64,000 nucleotides of DNA from Neckera pumila (Eukaryota; Streptophyta; Bryopsida; Hypnales; Neckeraceae): NCBI GenBank assembly GCA_963969595.1, contig OZ018412.1:6202501-6266500 (forward strand). Reading direction: 5' to 3'. This document shows positions 1 to 10,781 of the stretch, one piece after another; within the stretch, counting starts at the first letter, position 1, and each line of letters begins with the position of its first letter. The translations under genes were made by a program, and so were the position numbers. A model generated the notes under the pieces. It saw nothing but the letters and a program-made list of their open reading frames with translations, was not told where the DNA came from and ran no database searches.

Positions 1-840
1 CTGAAGACTAAATTTCCAGCGTAAGTCTCAATTTTTCTCATGTATGATGTTATGTTGTGAATGTAATCCAAAATTTGTCCAAAAAGGTAATATTGAAGCA
101 CTTTTACAATAGACAGATTTCTAGATAAAATCAACCTATAAAGATGCTTGAAACAATGTTATTCTCTTCACACTACATACACAACAATAAATGAGGCTTG
201 AAGCCTATTTGGATTTTTATTTTTGCTAGCCTTAGCACGTGCTTGAAGTCTTTCTTCTTTGGCTCCCAAACCTCACAAAAGTGTTGTCATGTAGACATTT
301 TTAAGTGCAATAGGCTTTGGAAACTTTATATGAAGTTCCAACTTCTAGTTTTGAACTTCCTACTAGTGAAATTTTGAGAATTTGGTAATAATTGGAATAT
401 AGCAACTCAGTCCTAAGTTACGAGGGTTCATAAAAGAATATTTTTTTTGTAAGTCTATATTCTCAAAGCTTCTACAACATCTCAACAAAAACCTTTAGTC
501 ATTGTCATTTAACATTGACATTACTTTCACTTTGCAATACTACATTAGATGCAACTTTCATATGAACCTCATACTTCAAAAGTCCTATAACATTCTTAAA
601 AATAACCATTTTATGAAACCTTTTTAATATTTAATTTTTATAAAAAATTCAAAAAAATTCTTTAAATTGCAACTTTTCAAAAGTTATTAATTTTTTAAAT
701 TTTTATTGAAATTGCACAACATATGAAGTTTATAAACTGAAAGTCATTTGACAATGACATTGGACATTGGGCTTTATTTTTGAGATGAGACCATGGTCAT
801 CGTTTTTGAATGTCATGAAAGCATTGTTACCGGTGTGAAA
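1..840. other. AT-rich intergenic DNA, no gene seen
   Basis: AT-rich stretch with many short homopolymer runs and no convincing reading frame or RNA gene. The composition changes sharply near 840, where the GC-rich 5' region of the TIM10 gene begins. Confidence 0.6.
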
Positions 841-996
841 ACCACCCTTCCTCGAAGGGAAGAGACACGGAAACCCTAATTCCGAAACCGAAGCCTCACG
901 CAGACTGCGTTCAAGCTGCCCAGCATCCCCTCCCGCAACTCCCTTTGCACCTCGGCTGTCTGCGATCGCGCCTCTTCCACTCCGCCTTCGATCGCC
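841..996 (+). promoter_or_regulatory. GC-rich promoter/5' UTR region of TIM10
   Basis: A local GC-rich island directly upstream of the TIM10 ATG. It contains an AAACCCTAA motif near 870, of the telo-box type (AAACCCTA) common in promoters of plant growth and translation genes. The transcription start cannot be placed from sequence alone. Confidence 0.45.
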
Positions 997-2490
997 ATGG
1001 CCTCCAAAACTAGCGCCCCCGCTGTTGACAGAGAGCAGGTAACCCCCTCCTTGTCTACCCTCCCCTCCCCTCTCTCCACATTAATTTCTTGTTTTTTCTG
1101 TTATCTTTTGATCTTCGCACTGCGTTAAATTCTCCCTTGGTGGTCAGTCAGTCGATGGAGACAAAGCTTGTTACAGCTCCTGAGGGATGGGTGGTTGTCT
1201 GGGGTGGCAGATCTTTGGCATGGCGCAGCAGGAGATGGAGTACAGAGTCGACCTCTTTAACAAGTCGGGAGCAATTTGAACCTTTTGCCTTTTTTTTTTT
1301 TTTTTCTGATCGTTTGCAGAGGGAAGTTTTAGGGTTTGGGAAGCTGGCGGGGTTAATGTGGGACTCTCGGAGTTGGAGATCCTGATGTTGGGGTTGTTGG
1401 ATCGTGCAGGCTTACGCAAACGTGCTTCGACAAGTGCGTGGAAAGAAAGTGAGTTGTGCTGATGTTATGTAGCTAATGTGCAATTCGCTTTCTTTATTAT
1501 TTTTTTAGGGGGGTAGGAGGGTATTTGGACTGCTGGAGGTTTAATGAATTAGGTTTTTTTGTCGCCTTTTTTTAATTTAGTGAGGTTCAGCTGAGTGCCA
1601 CTTAGGAGGTTGTTGTTGTCAAGACAACGAACCTATAGCTTATAGAGTGATATTGGCGCATGCCCTAATGTCATACTGAAGACTATGTGCCGCATTCTCA
1701 ACACATGTGTTCACAGCTTGGCGTACTTAGAAAGCGATTACCCGAGGGAAATGGTAGTTAAATCTCCCGTCAGCTCCGATTTTACCTTCAATCGGGAGTA
1801 ATTCAATGTACCAGAGGTCGATATTGCTGACTTCGATTCAGAGTCTAGTGCAGATGAATTGTATAACATTATGCAGACCATGACGGGGTTTCGGCGTGAT
1901 GTAGGTATAAGGAAGCCGATTTGAATGTGGGAGAAAATAGCTGCATCGATCGTTGCGTTTCCAAGTACTGGCAGGTACGTGATGCTGAAACACGACTCCC
2001 TGGAATTCAGTGGAAATCTAGACCTATTTGCAATACTATATGAAATAGTTATGAATTTTTGTTGTATAAAGCATTAAGGTCCCAATCATCCATGAGTATT
2101 GCATCTATGACTTATCTCAGGAAGCATCTTTGACTTGTATAAAATCTAGGATATATCATATTTCACAAGTCTTGTGCTTGGAGGACACTGACATTATAAA
2201 CGGTGACAGGAAAGCGTCCCTACGTTTATAAGTTCTCTACCTTAATCATCTTAATTGTGAGTTTGATTCAGCATGGATGAGTGTGGTAACTCAAGAATGT
2301 GGATTGAACCTTTCATGGCATTTACTAGGTGGATAGTGGAAAATGGATTGTTTCTCTCACTTTTATTGTCTTTAAGCTCTATGGTTGTGGAACTCCGTTT
2401 CAGGGAACTAATGCTTAGACTTTCTATTTGATCCAGGTGACTGGCATCGTGGGACAAATGCTAGGATCAAATAGGCCACCCATGGGTTAA
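997..2490 (+). CDS. TIM10: Mitochondrial small Tim chaperone TIM10, five exons
   Basis: Predicted 85-residue intermembrane-space chaperone that, with TIM9, escorts hydrophobic carrier precursors from TOM to the TIM22 inner-membrane translocase. I built the model by hand from exons 997-1038, 1211-1263, 1410-1448, 1905-1974 and 2437-2490. All introns are GT-AG and the phases agree, giving 258 nt including TAA. The protein has the small-Tim twin CX3C signature: CFDKC, a 16-residue spacer, then CIDRC. Conserved TIM10 blocks are EMEYRVDLFNKLTQTC, VGENSCIDRCVSKYWQ and a C-terminal VTGIVGQML. Exon 1 encodes MASKTSAPAVDREQ, and its ATG is preceded by a GC-rich leader with a CCCTAA-containing stretch. 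Length fits the family (80-90 aa). No break is seen. TIM9, TIM8 and TIM13 are less likely because the LTQTCFDKCVE block is typical of TIM10. Confidence 0.94.
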
Positions 2491-4278
2491 TGTGGGTGGG
2501 AGATCCCGGCTTGTCATGGTAATACAATTTTCATGTGTTGAGTTGAGATACTCCAGAGCCTTGTTCCAGGAGAGAGCACAATGAGGGCCTTGTTCCAAGA
2601 TTTGCTGCACGATGCAGTTATTTTTAACATTGTTTTCCTTAGTAGATCTATGAGTTAGTAGTTAGAGTTCCTTGTTGAGCCTGTGTTCATTGCCCGACTC
2701 TTTGACGCTGAATTTTCAACAATTTTAATGCAGTGAGAATTGGTGCTATTCAAAAGAATTTGTATTTGTGGACTCCAGTGGTGTCATGAGTTGATGTAAG
2801 GTTGTAATGGGTGAGTGTTCTGTGCAGTTTCTTTAGCTAGTGGTTGCTTGCTCTTTTGCCTCTTTTGCTGGTGCAGACCCGGATTTGGGTATGATGTTTA
2901 TCATCCATTGCTCTTTTAGGCTATTGAACCCAACAGTTGAGGGGTCATGTTGTTTCTTTGATGCACGGGGTACTACAAGAATGCGTGCAATTGCGATTTG
3001 GGGAGGCCTTCAGTTTTGGAAGGCTTCGGCGATGTGGAATGCACCATCTCTTGTTGTTTTTATTGTGACGACCAGACAGGGACTAAGGCTACGACCTATT
3101 TGCTGAGTGTTGAATTGGGGTTGAAAGTTTTGAAATTGGGTTGCAAAATGATGATTCACGAATTGTATAGATGGAGCCATGATGTTTATACACGTGGCAA
3201 AGGAGTCATTCTTTGTCCTAAGATGTTGAGGGATGCTTTCGAATTGTCATCCCAACAGAGTTAGGAATTAAAGAGAGTCTCATTAGCATCCAAAGGTACA
3301 AGAAAGTGCCTTTCAATGGTTCACAATGGGAAGATATATGTTTTTGCTTGACCCTCTATAATGTATTTTTTATTTCAACAGAAGGTAGAAGTTTCAATTC
3401 CCCTCCAATTCTATCATGTTGAAGTCTTATGAAGCACTACCAAGATGAACTTAGATTTTGTATTTTGTATTTCTACACCTTTATCAATTTGGGGTCATTG
3501 ATTCTTAATAAGAATTCAAATTTTTCATTAGTACTAATTGATAAGTTTTAGGTTTTTTCCGAAGCATTGAAGATCTTTCTTTTAGTCAAATCAGCGAAAG
3601 CAGTTCCCTTGGTTTGGAACTGTCATTTGGAGAGGTCTGGGGATCGCTGCTCTCGATAGCTCCAGCCTTCATACTGAAACTCCGTTACTGGAACGTTAGT
3701 AAGCTTTGTCCTCTCTGGTCCAGGGGTTGGGGTTGGCGGTAAGTGGTTGCCAAATTTTTGGGAAATATGCTCGATTTGAAGTTTGTGACTCCAAACTAAT
3801 TTTTCTTTAGTCCTGCTAGCGTCACAAAGAGGTAAAAAATTTTGCACCCCACCCGTTTTACACGTAGTGCTAAAAGGGGCTAAAACAATCCAGATTAGCC
3901 GCAGCTAATTCACTCAAAGGTTCCGCTTACTGTTTGATCAAGCGGTACTCTTCATTGTTTTAGATGACACAATTTCGAAGCATGATAACACTTTCGACCC
4001 TTCACCCCACGAAGATACGACATAACAAAAGAAAACAAAGTAAACGATAGTAGAAGTGGGCGAAATGACTTCTCGTCTAACATGAATGTTAATCAACAAG
4101 AAAGTTGCAAGCTCTCAATTTTACGAATAAAATTCTGTGATGTTCCCAGAAACGCACGAGACATACGTCCAATGATTCTCGAGTCCATGGAGTCAGACGT
4201 AGCTGCTTCTTACTGTTTTGATCAAAGTTTTCAAAAAAGTTGCAACGTCATTGATGTGTATCAATTAGATTCTGCAGG
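2491..4278. other. TIM10 3' flank and intergenic DNA
   Basis: Presumed TIM10 3' UTR followed by unassigned sequence. Two overlapping open frames near 2840-3264 have no recognisable domain, and their composition is like their surroundings. I see no RNA gene. Confidence 0.4.
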
Positions 4279-4345
4279 GTGAGCACCTGTTAACAGCTCA
4301 CAGTTGCTCATAGACGTTTAATTGCTCACTGTAACAGGTGCTCAC
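4279..4345. repeat. 67-bp inverted repeat (short foldback)
   Basis: GTGAGCACCTGTTA at the left end is mirrored exactly by TAACAGGTGCTCAC at the right end. Further partial pairing inside involves GCTCA and TTGCTCA blocks. It lies about 400 bp beyond the histone H3 stop codon. It could be a tiny MITE or a transcript-end hairpin; plant histone mRNAs are polyadenylated, so it is not an animal-type histone stem-loop. Confidence 0.65.
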
Positions 4346-4743
4346 ATGCCAGCATAAAAAGATCAATTGACACATACCAAATCATATCGTGCGTTCCATC
4401 CGCACCCTTTGCCGATAAACGAGATCCCGATAAGGTAGAAAAGTACAAAACAATCTACTCCCCGTAAGGCCATACCCTATATCCCATCCACAAGATCAAT
4501 GTGCACTCATCACAATCAAGTACCCTAAAAGTCTGGCTTCTTTTGTACCAAACTGCTTGGGATCATGTCTGCAAACATGGAGAGGTCAAAGAACGAAGCA
4601 CGGGTAACACTAAGATCAAGAAAGGGTAACAGAAGTAGTTAGCAGAAACAGAGTAGCGGACGTCAACGACAGAGCAGGGTAAAATTCCGAAGATAGGTGG
4701 TGTTATAAAACACCATTTGAAAACGATCAAAAAGCCCCGACAC

Positions 4744-5163
<420 letters not shown>

Positions 5164-5269
5164 TCAAACTCAAAGCAGATGCAGAAACAAAAGGACGAAG
5201 AAACGAAAGCACGAGAGAAAAAGAGGACAGATGCAAATGAGAGCGGTGAGGCTGATTGAAGTACCAGGC

Positions 5270-5366
5270 AGCTTATAAGGCTTGCAGAAGAAGTATTGGG
5301 CTCGGGGGGCGGGAGAGCGCTCCAATTTGAAAATATGGAGGGAAATTCGAAAGAGAGGACGTCACC
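5270..5366 (-). promoter_or_regulatory. Histone H3 promoter elements
   Basis: On the minus strand, TTATAAG (5273-5279) lies about 120 bp before the H3 ATG and is a plausible TATA box. Further upstream, plus-strand ACGTCA at 5360-5365 is the hexamer typical of plant histone promoters. Next to it the minus strand reads TTTCGGCGGG, close to an E2F site. Together these fit S-phase expression; the assignment is by motif only. Confidence 0.55.
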
Positions 5367-5427
5367 CGCCGAAATTACCTTTACTTTTTACTTTTAGGGT
5401 TCTGGTCGAACCGTTGGAATGGCGGGC

Positions 5428-6842
5428 TGCCAGGCGGGGTGAACCACCGGTCAGGGAGGATTGACCCCCCTATTGCCCCGAGTTTTACCCTTGCTGAAAA
5501 AACTGGAATTTTTTACTTGCCACATGTGATAAAATTGTAGATTCTGAATTCATATTTGCAATCAGAGGCCCCACATTAGCTAGGAGGTGTGAAGAAATAT
5601 AAAATTTAAGTGGCACAAAAATAGGGGGCATTTTTTACATTTATCCTTGGTTTTATCCCTTGAGCATCCATGATTTTACTCCTAGGAAACACAAGAACTA
5701 TTTTTTTTTCATGCATCATAAAATTTTGAAATTTTGAAATTCATATTTGCAATTGAAGGCCCCAAATTAGCTAGGGAGTGGTGTAGAAAACTAATTAAAC
5801 CCTAAAGGACCAAACACCATTTTTTGACAACATAGCAATTTTGGGCAGCTCACTACAAATGGAAATTTTGTTTTTCTTTTGTGAAATTTTCACACAAGAT
5901 GTGCCCGAGGAGTAGCTTCAAGTCCAACAATTTTCATAACTTTTGACTTTATGGGTAAAAAGTTATTGCATGATATGTAATTTTTTGCGTTCGGTGGGCA
6001 GCCCAAGCAGCTAAAAAAATTCTTTAAAAAACACTTTTTTGAAAAATTAAAAAGTTGAAATTGGTTTTATAGATTTATATATATTTGGAAAGCTTTGAAT
6101 CATTCCATTTGGATTAATGAGTCAAAAGTTATGAGGATTCTTAGTTTGAGGGTAGTTATGGAATCTCTACTCTAAAGAAATAAACTTTGAAGTCCTTTAT
6201 TTAATTCAATTTTCAATATTTTTGAATAAAACAAAAAACATTGGGTGTATATTGTTTATTACAACATTACAAATTCTCAAATTGGCATTTTTCAATTCCA
6301 TAATTAAATTCTTGACAATTTAGTATTTTGAGTCATTCTCTACCTCTTCCTATTTACTCTTTTTTTCCTATATGTTGTACAATTCCAAATGATCTGAAAA
6401 TTTTCAAGCATGTAGCCAACTTGCCTTGAAGAATGAATCCAAAGAGCAACCACTACTTTGGACATTTTTTCATACAAATGTGACCTTTTGAAGGGCAGCT
6501 GCCCGGATTTTTGCAGTGATGAAAAAAGGATTTTTGTCAATTCAAACGCTATTATCTTGCAATCTACATGGTGGAAAATTCTGAAATTTTTTCCACATCT
6601 TCTTAAACCAGTGCACTACAAGATCCTATGGTTACATATGTTCAAAAGTGTTTTTTTTCTAAAATTTGGTACTTGTATTAGAAATGGCAGTTTTGGAGCG
6701 CTTTTTGTGAAAACATAGTCAAAAACCTTTAGGGGGTAATCAAGTACAAAATAGGGGGTCTTTTTCTTAACATGCACCCTTGGGAGAAAAAATGGGGACT
6801 TGTGGAGGATGAATGAGGGGGTTGGTTCACCCCGGCCTGACA
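5428..6842. mobile_element. Inverted-repeat element with GGGGTGAACC ends, interrupted by a TTAA element
   Basis: The left end reads TGCCAGGCGGGGTGAACCA (5428-5446). The right end, read inward, gives TGTCAGGCCGGGGTGAACCA (6823-6842), a terminal inverted repeat of about 20 bp. The interior has two copies of a roughly 120-bp block containing GGCCCCAAATTAGCTAGG (5520-5650 and 5690-5800). The second copy is split by the TTAA element at 5795-6740. Related blocks occur near 26270-26410, 60000-60150 and, inverted, 60240-60390. No coding capacity is visible. The element ends about 270 bp upstream of the H3 start codon. Confidence 0.6.
5795..6740. mobile_element. TTAA-flanked inverted-repeat element, about 0.95 kb
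   Basis: Begins TTAA then ACCCTAAAGGACC and ends CCTTTAGGGGGTAA, so the ends are inverted repeats next to TTAA-like sites (right copy degenerate). It sits inside the 5428-6842 element exactly where other copies of that host repeat (for example near 60100) read AAATTAATCAAG without interruption. It shares its interior with 8877-10781 and with both arms of 46050-47797. No transposase is encoded, so it is a non-autonomous element. TTAA duplication with C-rich ends is a piggyBac-like trait, but the superfamily is unproven. Confidence 0.72.
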
Positions 6843-7581
6843 ATGTGATTGTAATAATGTACAACATTTGTATGCATCCGGATAAGCAATTCAAAATGGT
6901 TACCATTATTATATTGAGTTTTAATTTGTGGGTCTTGTTGATAGTGAAAAGGGGATGTTAGATTCTCTTAGAATAAATTTATTGGACATTGTATAAATAA
7001 ATCATGAATATTCAAAGTGCAAAAAAATAGGTATATCCAAATGCAATCCTAAATTCTCATAAATAGAGGTCCTACATTGTAGGCAAGAATTTGTAAGGAT
7101 AGATTTTAGAAAAGGGTCTCAATTACGTGTTGTTATTTTAGATCTTGAAAACTAGTTCTTGACTAATTTTCAATACAACATGTGAAATAATGACCTTTTT
7201 TTGAGATAAGTAGGTTCTGTAGACAATTAATATTGAAACTTTTAGAGGTTTAATACTCTAGTCCTTTTTTGTAAGGCAAGAATTTGTAAGGGTTGGTTTA
7301 TAAAAACAAACTACATATCATGGAATCAAGAGTCTGTACGTTTATTCAAGACCTCATTCAAGGGTATAAATCAACGTACAAAATATTGTGCAAACATTGT
7401 ACTTAAAGGAACCCATTCAAAAACCCACATTTTATCATTTTATCATTCTAAACATGATACCAAATTCATATATAGCACTAAAGTTATGCAATTAGAAGAA
7501 AAGTAGCTCAATGTTTGTTTGAAAATTAGTATGATTTCAAATCCATTTTTTTGACATCCCACATTAAGGTCTACTTGATCC
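6843..7581. other. AT-rich intergenic DNA
   Basis: No gene, RNA or clear repeat boundary seen. GCAAGAATTTGTAAGG occurs twice (near 7082 and 7278), hinting at an old local duplication. Confidence 0.45.
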
Positions 7582-8786
7582 TTAACCCCTAAATGCCCAA
7601 GGCACCCAAACGTGGTCACTACAAGGGAGCAATGTCAATTCGGACATTTTTTGTCAACTTTTTGTCAATTTGGACATTATTTTGTCAATTTGGACATTAA
7701 TTTGTCAATTTTCTATCAATTTGGACATTTTTTTGACATGAGTCTGTCAATTCGGACATTTTAGTCAATTAGGACATGTCAATTCGGACACTGTTTTTTT
7801 TAGTGGGTGTTTGGAAAACTTTGAGACCACCGTGAAGGCAGAGATTTTAATCTTTTGACAAAAAATTTTTTGGAGAAGCTGCAAGATGAAGTCTACTTCA
7901 ATGTAGAATTTCAATATTGGCCATAGTACATTCAAATTTTCTTTTATGGAGACTCAAATGCAACCATGTTCAGTGCACATTGAAAAGTGCCACTCAATTG
8001 CCAATGAAGTGCTGCCAAGTCATACAAGTGGGCAGCGGGTTCAAAAATTGGATGCAACAATGAATCCAAGAGCCTAGTCTGTCAGAATGGGCACTCCTAA
8101 ACTTAGTTCAGCTTGGTACAATGATAACTCCTTCGGATATGTTAATATATTTCAGATGCAAGTTGAGAGGAGGGGAACTTTGTTGGGAATGCTGAGGTGG
8201 ACAATGGGTGATGAAAACCCATTTTTCAAGTTGGGCCACAACTCCCTTGGGCAGTCTAAGCCTTCTATTATGAAAATTCTTCATCAAAGAAAATCCAAAT
8301 TTTGTTTTCATATTGATTTCAATCACAACATTGCTGCAACGGGAGGTGCTATTCATCCACCATTAAATTTTTCTTAGTTCAAAATTGTTTGTTGTCGATA
8401 AATTGAGTTGAAATTTTTCTTTGTATTCGGTGTCACGTTTTGCATTGTTGCATTGCAGGCTAATTTGTGAAGCTGTTGTCATTGGTTTGCAAGTGGGATT
8501 AGTGGTTTTCTAGTAATGACAACAAGTATTTGATCATCATAGGTGGTTTTCCCCCAATTTCTAACTTGAAGATTCCTTATTCATCCACATTTAATCAAAA
8601 AATTCTCAACATTCGGGCCGTGATTTCTTCTAATTTTTTAGAAACACAATCTACAGGTCTTTAAGCCCAAGAGCCTGTGGTTACAATTTCATTTTCACTT
8701 TTATAATTGCTCTGAGAGCTTCTATTCTAAAAGTTCCAAAATGCCTTCCAAAATCAAGAAAAGAGGCTTGAGCATTTAGGGCTTAA
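7582..8786. mobile_element. TTAA-flanked element, 1.2 kb, with internal TGTC/GACA array
   Basis: The left end is TTAACCCCTAAATGCCCAAG. The right end, read inward, is TTAAGCCCTAAATGCTCAAG, giving 20-bp terminal inverted repeats with two mismatches and TTAA at both outer edges. A short-period array at 7633-7791 is part of it. An open frame at 8087-8377 (96 residues) has no recognisable domain and I do not call it a gene. Same end type as 5795-6740 and 28748-29331. Confidence 0.68.
7633..7791. repeat. Degenerate array of TGTCAATTYGGACATT units
   Basis: About eight imperfect copies of a 14-16 base unit, TGTCAATTCGGACA or TGTCAATTTGGACA, separated by 2-12 bases of T-rich spacer. The unit is roughly palindromic (TGTC...GACA). 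Spacing is irregular and spacers are short. Confidence 0.7.
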
Positions 8787-8876
8787 AGGTATAAAGGAAA
8801 TTGTACATACAAAATCATGTTTAATTTCCAAAATACATAATATGTACTAAATTATGGTAAGACATATAACACTTGA

Positions 8877-10781
8877 TTAACCCCTAAAGGACCAATATGT
8901 GTTTTTTTGGCAACATAGAAATTTTGGACAAGAACATGTGATTAGAGATTTGCATATTTTGGTCTGATATTTTAATAAAATGTAGGGACAAGGGGTGATC
9001 GCAAGCTACAGTCGCCCCCTTGCCGAATGTACACACTAGTAAAATCAGTACAAAAGTACAAATATTGGTGCAAAATTGGTGCACAATTGGTACAAAAATG
9101 AAGCCAAAAGATCACTTATACCAAATTCAATGTTGGCCCATCTCAATCAAAAGGTCTTCTTATAGAATCTCAAATTTAAAGTTTAAAAAACACACTTTAA
9201 AGTCAAAAAAATTTCTGTCGGACTAAAATCACACATTTGGAAGGATATGTTCTTATTAAAATTTCAAAACCCTAATTAAGTGCTAAAGCATTGTATCTAA
9301 ACATTAAAACATTAAATTTAGCTCTTTGAATTGCAAGAATGAACCCCTAAACTTGACACAATAAATACAACAATGCTAAAGCTAAATCTATGACAATACA
9401 AACGTTTTATGTTTGTACTCCATATATTGAATTGGTAGATGAAAGTCACTTTTTGTTATGCAACTTTTAATGTACATGAGATATAAGACTTTGCCTTATT
9501 TTTTTTCCTCAAAAAGATGACCAGAGCTATAGTAAAATTGACTCTAAACTTTCATCCTATATAGAAATTATGCCATGACTATGATTTAAGACAAACGTAG
9601 TGCTTTCACCCCAAGGAATATTTTTCATATGCACAAAGTTTCTTTTTTTTTTCTTTTTTTTTGAACAAATGGAGAAAACCACTGCATTAAAAAAAAACAC
9701 AATACAAAACAGCCAAGCCGTGAGGCTGGACAATGAAGAGAATATGAACAAAAAAGACCAAAGAAAACAAAGGAAACAAAGAACCCTAGGTGAAACTACA
9801 AACGGGAGGGCCACACCCTTGCTACCTGACAATGCCACCCTCCCTCGACGCTAACAACTTGGAGCGGAGCCAGATGTTATCAAATTTGAGCCACGCAGAG
9901 GCCGCAAGGTGAAGTTGGAGCCTAGCGGTCATTTGAGCCTTAAGTACCGCTGCTCTGCCCGAGTATATGCACAAAGTTTCATGGCATTTGGAAATATGAG
10001 TCAAAAGTTATTGCATGATATGTAGTTTGTTTCTCAACTCGGGCAGCCCGGGCAGATTAAAAACATCACTTTTTTCAAAAATAAAAATTCTAAGCTGGTT
10101 TATTAGATTTATATAAACGTGGAAAGCTTTGAATCATTCCATTTTGATCAATGAATCAGAACTTATGAGGAGTTTTAGTTTGCGAGTAGTTATAGATTCT
10201 ATATTCTATAATAAACTTTGAAGTTGTTTATTTTACTCAATTTTCAATATTTTTTGAAAAAAATAAAATAAAATAAAATCATAGGATGTAGATTATTTAT
10301 GAAAAACATTACAACCATTGGGATTGGGATTTTCAATTCTTAAACGAATTTCTCAACATTCTAGTATTTTGAATCATTCTTTACTTCTTTCTACTTACTA
10401 TTTTTTTCCTATATGTTGTACAATTCCAAATGATTTGAAAATTTTCAAGCATGTAGACATTTTGCCCTGAAGAATGAATACAAAGAAGCACAACCATTTT
10501 GGATCTTTTCATAATGATCGACCTTGTAAAGTGCAGCTGCCCATTTTTTTGCAGGACCAAAAATAAAAGAAAGATTTTTGCCACTTCAAACGCTAATATC
10601 TTGCAATCGGCACGGTGGAATTTCTGAAATTTTTTCTACATCTTTTCAAAACAAGAGTACTACAAGATCCTGTGGTTATATGTGTCCAAAAGTAATATTT
10701 TTCAAAATTTGGTACTTGTACTGGAAATGGCAATTTTGGAGCATTTTTAATGAGAATATAGTCAAGCAATTTTGGGGTTAA
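8877..10781. mobile_element. TTAA-flanked element with later insertions
   Basis: The left end is TTAACCCCTAAAGGACC followed by GGCAACATAGAAATTTTGG, matching 5795-5850. The right end is TTTTGGGGTTAA at 10781. The interior from about 9985 to 10770 matches 5960-6730. It is longer than the 0.95-kb relative because of the LINE fragment at 9643-9964 and roughly 0.6 kb of unrelated AT-rich sequence after 8935. No intact coding region. Confidence 0.62.
9643..9964 (-). mobile_element. 5'-truncated non-LTR retroelement with 16-bp duplication
   Basis: Flanked by a perfect 16-bp direct repeat, ATATGCACAAAGTTTC, at 9627-9642 and 9965-9980. The plus strand starts with a long T-rich run, which is the 3' poly(A) of a minus-strand insertion. 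This target-primed signature shows an insertion into the older TTAA element. The rest is a GC-richer, LINE-like 3' region without a recognisable domain; a SINE or processed transcript is possible. Confidence 0.75.

Noticed and set aside
2840..3264. Two overlapping 88-residue frames after TIM10
   Set aside because: No domain, overlapping frames, and composition of the flanking non-coding DNA.
7633..7791. CRISPR-like array
   Set aside because: Units are degenerate, spacers are very short and irregular, and this is eukaryotic DNA.
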